Positions 59,101-64,000 of a DNA stretch of 64,000 nt are shown in pieces. Source of the stretch: Adenanthera pavonina (taxonomy: Eukaryota > Streptophyta > Magnoliopsida > Fabales > Fabaceae); the NCBI GenBank assembly GCA_026686845.1, contig JAIVEN010000021.1:24694001-24758000 (forward strand), in the 5' to 3' direction. Each line of letters starts with the position of its first letter. Positions within the stretch are counted from its first letter, which is position 1. The notes beneath the pieces are model-generated. The model ran no database searches and had not been told where the DNA came from. It saw only the letters and a list, made by a program, of their open reading frames with translations. The position numbers were made by a program, and so were the translations under genes.

Positions 59101-60441
59101 CAGACATCAGATAACAACTTATCAACATGCAAAGCGTCCATCAACACAGAGCAGTTTTACAATCAGAAGATTCCATAATAAGATTAAGAGCTCGAGGAGG
59201 GGTTTTACCAGACCGAAGTCCCTATTGTTTTAATCCTATCCAATAGAAGCCTTTCCCTTCATGGAACCTCCACTTGCTCAAGAATTGCCTCCTTCTTCCT
59301 TCGCCTCTCGCACGCACGGCTCCCTTTATTTCTCCTGTCCCGAGTCAGTGCCTCCCTCTCAATTTCTCACTTGGCCACGCTCCCTGTCTCTAGTGACTCC
59401 CATCTGGATCATGGCTCATCTCTCCCTGTTTCTCTTGCTCAGGCTTCCCCACGGCTTTGAAATTTCTCTCTCGGATTTTCAGCCCCCAAATTTCTAGGGC
59501 TTCCTCGGCCTTTTTTCTCGTGATTCCCTGTAATTTCAACTGAGCCTCCTCATGTTCCTTTTGTTCTTCAGCCTCCTATTGCGGCTCTCCTCTGCCTCTG
59601 GTTTTTAGTTCCGGCTCCCCTTTTCGGACCTCGCTCAACCTCTGCGGCTTCCTCTTCCTTCCTGGCTTCGTGTCTCCAAGCCTACTCCTCTTCTTTGCTT
59701 TCAGTTCAGCTCTCTCGGACTCTCCCTCCATTTTTCTGTTCAGACCCCCCTTTCCTAGGGTTCTTTCAGCCTCCTCTGCGGCCCTCACGCACGCGGCTCC
59801 GTCTCCTCCTCCTTTTTTCGCACGGCTCTGCCTCCCTTTTAAGCTGCATCTTCTCCCCCTGTCTCCTTCTTTCGTGCACGTCTCCTTGCGTGCTCCAGCT
59901 TCCTCTGTCCCTTCCTTTCTGGCACCTGACTCCCTTAGTCTTCTTTGTTCACCCATGTCAGACTCCCTCTGGCTTTTCTCTTCTCCTCACGGCTCTAAAA
60001 GTTTTGCCCTCTGCTCTTGCGTACACAGCTCCCTCTGCTTTTTCGCCCACGTCCTCTGCTTTTCTCTCTCGTGTGTCTTCACCTGCGGCTCCTCTGTCCT
60101 CCCCTACTTCCACGCAGCCTGAGCCCTAAATGAGGGCTCAGGTCTCTTTGGGGTTGAGACCCTGAGTTTCAGCGTTTCAGCGCCCCCCTCCCTTTTTTTT
60201 AATTTTTTTTAATAATTTTCTTGTATATTATTTTATTAAAAAAATTTTTGAGTTTTGTTTTTAATTAGTTTATTTTATTTTATTTTATTTTGTTTCCTTT
60301 CTTTTTTTTGTATTATTAATTTTTGTGTTTTTTCTGCTTTTTATATATTATTATTTATTATTTATTTTATTTTGTTTTATTTTATTCTTGTTTTTGTTTT
60401 GTTTTTTTTGTAAAATACCCGGATAAAATGAGGTGTTCACA
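56176..60441 (+). mobile_element. 4.27-kb solo-LTR-like insertion
   Basis: The insertion begins TGTCGCACCCGG and ends GAGGTGTTCACA, flanked by a perfect target duplication ACACT (56171-56175 and 60442-60446). The start sequence does not recur inside, so there are not two LTRs; one very long LTR is the simplest reading. No gag-pol is present. GGAGTCGCCACC near its start and CCCGG near both ends recall LTRs of giant Tat/Ogre-type gypsy elements in my memory, but this is not verified. A CT-rich block at 59250-60190 is unlike the AT-rich rest. Confidence 0.85.
59250..60190 (+). other. CT-rich, GC-richer block within the long LTR
   Basis: The block consists of variants of CGGCTCC, CTCTGCC and TTCTCTC, with long open frames in several phases (for example 59670-60122, 59695-60129 and an antisense frame 59956-59576). 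Frames in all phases with low-complexity Ser/Leu/Pro products point to base composition, not coding. It may be the transcribed leader part (R/U5) of the LTR. Confidence 0.55.
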
Positions 60442-60446
60442 ACACT

Positions 60447-60989
60447 ACTAAGGCTTTGTCTAGCACAAGTTAAAGATTACTCTACACAATTTGAGTATTC
60501 AAATCTTAAAGGTAATGCTCTCACAACACTTCCCCTCTCCTCTATACATTGATCTATCTATTTTTGGTTTTGTGAACGGTGATTTAAGTTACTGCAACCT
60601 AGGTTAGCTTTAGGTGGTTGAATTCCACCCTTTGTATATAAAGAGAACTTAACTGGGAGGAATCAATATTTTATCTTATATACAATAATGAAAATTAGTA
60701 CCTATTGTCACTATCTAAAAAAACTAAATGTTGTAAATCTGTCTAACTTTATTTAAATTAGTTTGAATCCTGATAAATTTTTTAGTTAAAATGGGATAAG
60801 TTTGTGTACATAAAAACAGAAATGAAGGTTGTAAAGATCTCTAAAATGAAAAGAAATAAGTGCCTTTGGCAACATTGGATGAAAAAAAAAAAGAAATAAA
60901 TAAATAAACTGAATAAATAGATCTCTTATAAAAGTTTTGCACCTTATGTCACTCTCTTTACAGATATTAAATTATTCGCTTTTTATGCC
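60447..60989. other. Intergenic sequence
   Basis: No gene is seen. From about 60900 the sequence begins to resemble 34050-34136, the left flank of the other copy of segment D. Confidence 0.45.
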
Positions 60990-62575
60990 ATTCTCCTAAA
61001 TAACACTAATACCTATTAGAATCTAAATTCATATTGGCCCACGCATGAGTCATGCATGTTGATGTGAGAGAAAACGAGTTGTTTTTGGTAGGATCCAAAC
61101 AGGTGGAGTTGCTGAAACCTTACGTTTGGATTTACAATGAGCAAAAGGAGCCTAATTGATGTTTGATTTTCTTAGAAAATTATAATTTTTATCGCCTTTT
61201 CTTTTTGGCACTCAATAATTTTGCAGATGCCCAGACTCTGGCGCCTCTTGTACCGAATTGCAGGTACCTAATCTGCAAATCTGGGCCCACATCATCAGCA
61301 TCTATCACCTTCATATCAGATGATGTTTCTGTTGATATAAAGGCTCAATATAAATCTGATTTTTTTTTACCAGAATATAAATCTAATTGGCTCCATAAAT
61401 TTTGTTGGATCCAAATAATTCGAGTCCCGCCACGCAGGATTAAAAAAAACATCAGCTATTATTTTTTCAACAAAAAAAAAAAATCGGATCAATGTCTTGC
61501 TGCCAGCAACAGAAGCTATGGGGCATCTCTTAAATGATTTAAGCACTCCTCCAGTCCTACAACATAATTATAGAGAATAGAAATTTTTGGCAATTAATTA
61601 AGATTGTAAATACAAATGAGAGAGTATTTTTGGCATCAACTTTGACATTTAAGTTTGCAAATACAAATGAAAGAGCATTACAGTTGGTCTAAATGGATTA
61701 GCTCCTAATGAAAGTATGATCAAATCCCTGCTTGCGAATAAGTGACTGTGAGTTTCTCTTCGTTTTAGTGCGTGTATGTTGTTTCCTGGTGAAACCTTCC
61801 CTTTTCGGTGTGAAAGTTTGTAAATACAAATGAAAGAACATAAAGTAGCCATTACAATTGGTTTAAGTGGTTTAGCCCTTATTTTCTTTAAACAAATTCT
61901 TAAGTATTATATATGAAAAAATTGCTGCAACAAAAGCTTTAATTCAATTAGGCTTGATTTGGATTAATATGAGTTTTGGATAATTAGAAATCTTTTCCAA
62001 CAAAGAAGGAGGTGATTAAATTCGTACAGCACTATAGATGAATCTTTTGATAATTTTTTTTTCTTTTTTTCTGAATGAGGAAACTATGCGTTAATCAATA
62101 AAATTCAAGTGGGACACAAAGAAAAACAAACTGAGAAAAACAATTCATAAAAAAATCAAATTAAATATATTTCAGCCCATCGGTTTGTTCCCCCAGTTCT
62201 ATTGGGCCGTAGCTTTCACCTATATGGAGTAATGGGCCTGCAATGTAAAATATGGTATCCAACCCAAAAGGAAAAGAATTTCGGATCCCGTATAATAATA
62301 TTCTAGTACACTAACAGAGTGATAAAATACGAGAGTATATGAAATTTATTTTATTTTTTATGATCATTTATTAATTATCACGATTTTTATTTATTTTTAC
62401 ATTACTATATGCAATCATTTATTTATTGTAGTGAACTCAACTCATCACTATAAAACCCGTCACAAGTCACAAGTCACAAGTCACAAGTCAATCTTATTAG
62501 TTCAATCTGGAAAAGCGATACGCAATTGAAAAGGTCCCCCAACCTCAAACTCCAGGCTGATATTTTTGCAAAAAA
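60990..62575 (+). repeat. Paralogous segment D' (copy of 44237-45894)
   Basis: It aligns with segment D in the same direction and lacks the LTR insertions and LINE tail of that copy, so it serves as an empty-site reference. A small array of CACAAGT units (about 62460-62490) is expanded here against one unit in D. Confidence 0.85.
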
Positions 62576-64000
62576 GAAAATTTAATTTACGTAAAGCTTT
62601 TAATTTTTAAATAATATTATCTATTATATATATAAAAATAGATGTGAAATGTATTAATGCTGTATTAATTTTATTTTAATATTGTTTATGTGGAAGGTCA
62701 TGTATGCATGTGATCTTTCATGCCATGTTAGCTTAATTTGTCATGTCTGCATTTCTCACCAATTATGAAAAGTTTTCATATTTTGATTCCAACATGCAAT
62801 AAAAATAAATTATGGTTGATCAATGATTTGAATTTAAATAAAATGATTTGCATAAAAAAAATATTTAATTGTGATTGAAGTAATCACTTAATTTGAAATT
62901 AAAATCATTGAGTGATTTTTGAAGAAATGACGATAATCACTTTCCTAGTCACCTATATATATATTTAAAGATGTCATATCTATTTTGGTTACTCACCATA
63001 ATCATTTTTTTGAATTACCTCCTCATCATTTTTCTAATTCGTTTGAGTCTTGGTTCGAATTTGACATTTGATTTTGTTCAATGCCCCATCTCTATCTCCA
63101 TTCTATGGGTTATTCATTAATCCACTGAAGGCTGTATTCTATCAATTTCTTCGACTTTTACTATATTTATTAACACTTTTAATTGTTGAAAATGATTTAT
63201 GGTAAAAAACCTACTTTGCACTACTCCTTCAATTCATTCATCTTCGTAAAAGTCTGGATTCAATTGATCGATAGCAAAAAGCTATGTGTTTACATAATTT
63301 GTTATACAAAGTATGACCGGAAGCAATTCTTTAACTACTTTATACTACAATATTTTCCCTTAATATTCAAAATCTAAGCATAGATGCCGTATTTTTTATT
63401 TGTATTTTACCAGGACATTGGTATTTTTTATTCAAATGAAGAAATTAAAGGAACTCAAGTTATATTTGAAATATTTAGTTGATGCATAGAAGAGGAATAA
63501 TAGTTTAGATTAATCTAAATTTGTAGGATAATTTTTTACCAGAATCTATTTGCACGTAGTTTAATTAATTATTTGAAAAGGAGGCATTACAATATACCTA
63601 GCAAATTTGGATAATTGTTGAATGTATAAAGTTTAAACACCATTGCAACTTAGCATACAAAATGTGTTATGGTTTGTATAATTGGGTTGATTTTATGAGA
63701 TAGAATTTAATTAAATAGTTGCATTTAAAACTAAAGGTCCATTCAATTGTAATAAATTATTAAATTAAACTAGAGATGCATATAGTGACATATACCATTG
63801 AATTTGAAAATTATGAACAATCACATGTCCATATCTCAGTATATTCCTAATTTTGTTTGTATAGCAATTGCAATTAAATTTAAATTTGTCCATAATAATT
63901 AATTTATTCCAACTATAATAATTTATATTATTTAATATTATCTCTTTTTATTGGTTAGGGATGGTGATAATAAATTTTCATTAATCAACCAAATTTTATT
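62576..64000. other. AT-rich intergenic sequence
   Basis: No gene, RNA or element with clear termini was found up to the window end. The 63183-63377 frame is short and AT-driven. Confidence 0.5.

Noticed and set aside
59576..60129. Long overlapping frames (126-150 codons) on both strands in the CT-rich block
   Set aside because: They occur in several phases at once, encode low-complexity Ser/Leu/Pro or Arg/Glu-rich products, and lie inside an LTR-like insertion. Composition explains them.

Overview
The window looks like nuclear DNA of a flowering plant, most likely a eudicot. It is AT-rich, the genes have short exons with GT..AG introns, and the intergenic space is packed with nested LTR retrotransposons, LINE tails, MITEs and a CACTA transposon. 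I cannot name the species from sequence alone. I see no bacterial, viral or organellar gene block and no CRISPR array.

Three intact-looking host genes are present. A proteasome assembly chaperone 4 homologue (PSMG4 type) lies on + at 7795-10489 in five exons (158 codons). A clade II ATG8 autophagy modifier (ATG8i/h type) lies on - at 14898-13259 in five exons (118 codons) and already ends in glycine. An S-adenosylmethionine synthase lies on + at 26473-27660 as one coding exon (395 codons), with an intron in its 5' leader and a triplicated GCGCGTGG element in its promoter. The three act in separate processes (proteasome assembly, autophagy, methyl-donor supply) and are not an operon or cluster.

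Layout. 0.4-7 kb: a decayed Ty1/copia element (1492-6747) inserted into a LINE remnant on the opposite strand. 7.6-15 kb: PSMG4 and ATG8, with MITEs in and after PSMG4. 15-25.5 kb: intergenic, with MITEs and a 1.6-kb solo LTR. 25.5-27.9 kb: the SAM synthetase gene. 28-34 kb: the first copy (A) of a local segmental repeat, a GGT-rich tract and a Stowaway MITE. 34-44.2 kb: a stack of LTR insertions (solo LTRs of two families and a non-coding LTR element) nested in each other. 44.2-54.8 kb: copies B and C of the segment. B is split by a 5.07-kb CACTA element (46086-51155) carrying decayed fragments of at least two host genes. 54.8-62.6 kb: a Harbinger-like MITE, a tRNA-derived SINE-like sequence, a 4.27-kb solo-LTR-like insertion, and a paralogue of the 44.2-45.9 kb segment. 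The last 1.4 kb shows nothing recognisable.

The most informative signals come from comparing the local paralogous segments, which serve as empty sites. They fix the boundaries of the gene-carrying CACTA element, a 234-bp LINE tail and a 107-bp retroposon. A separate pattern of very small insertions (11-21 bp, mostly an A/T homopolymer) flanked by 8-19 bp direct duplications recurs at least five times. I did not find evidence of a new enzymatic or defence system; the novelty here is in genome dynamics.
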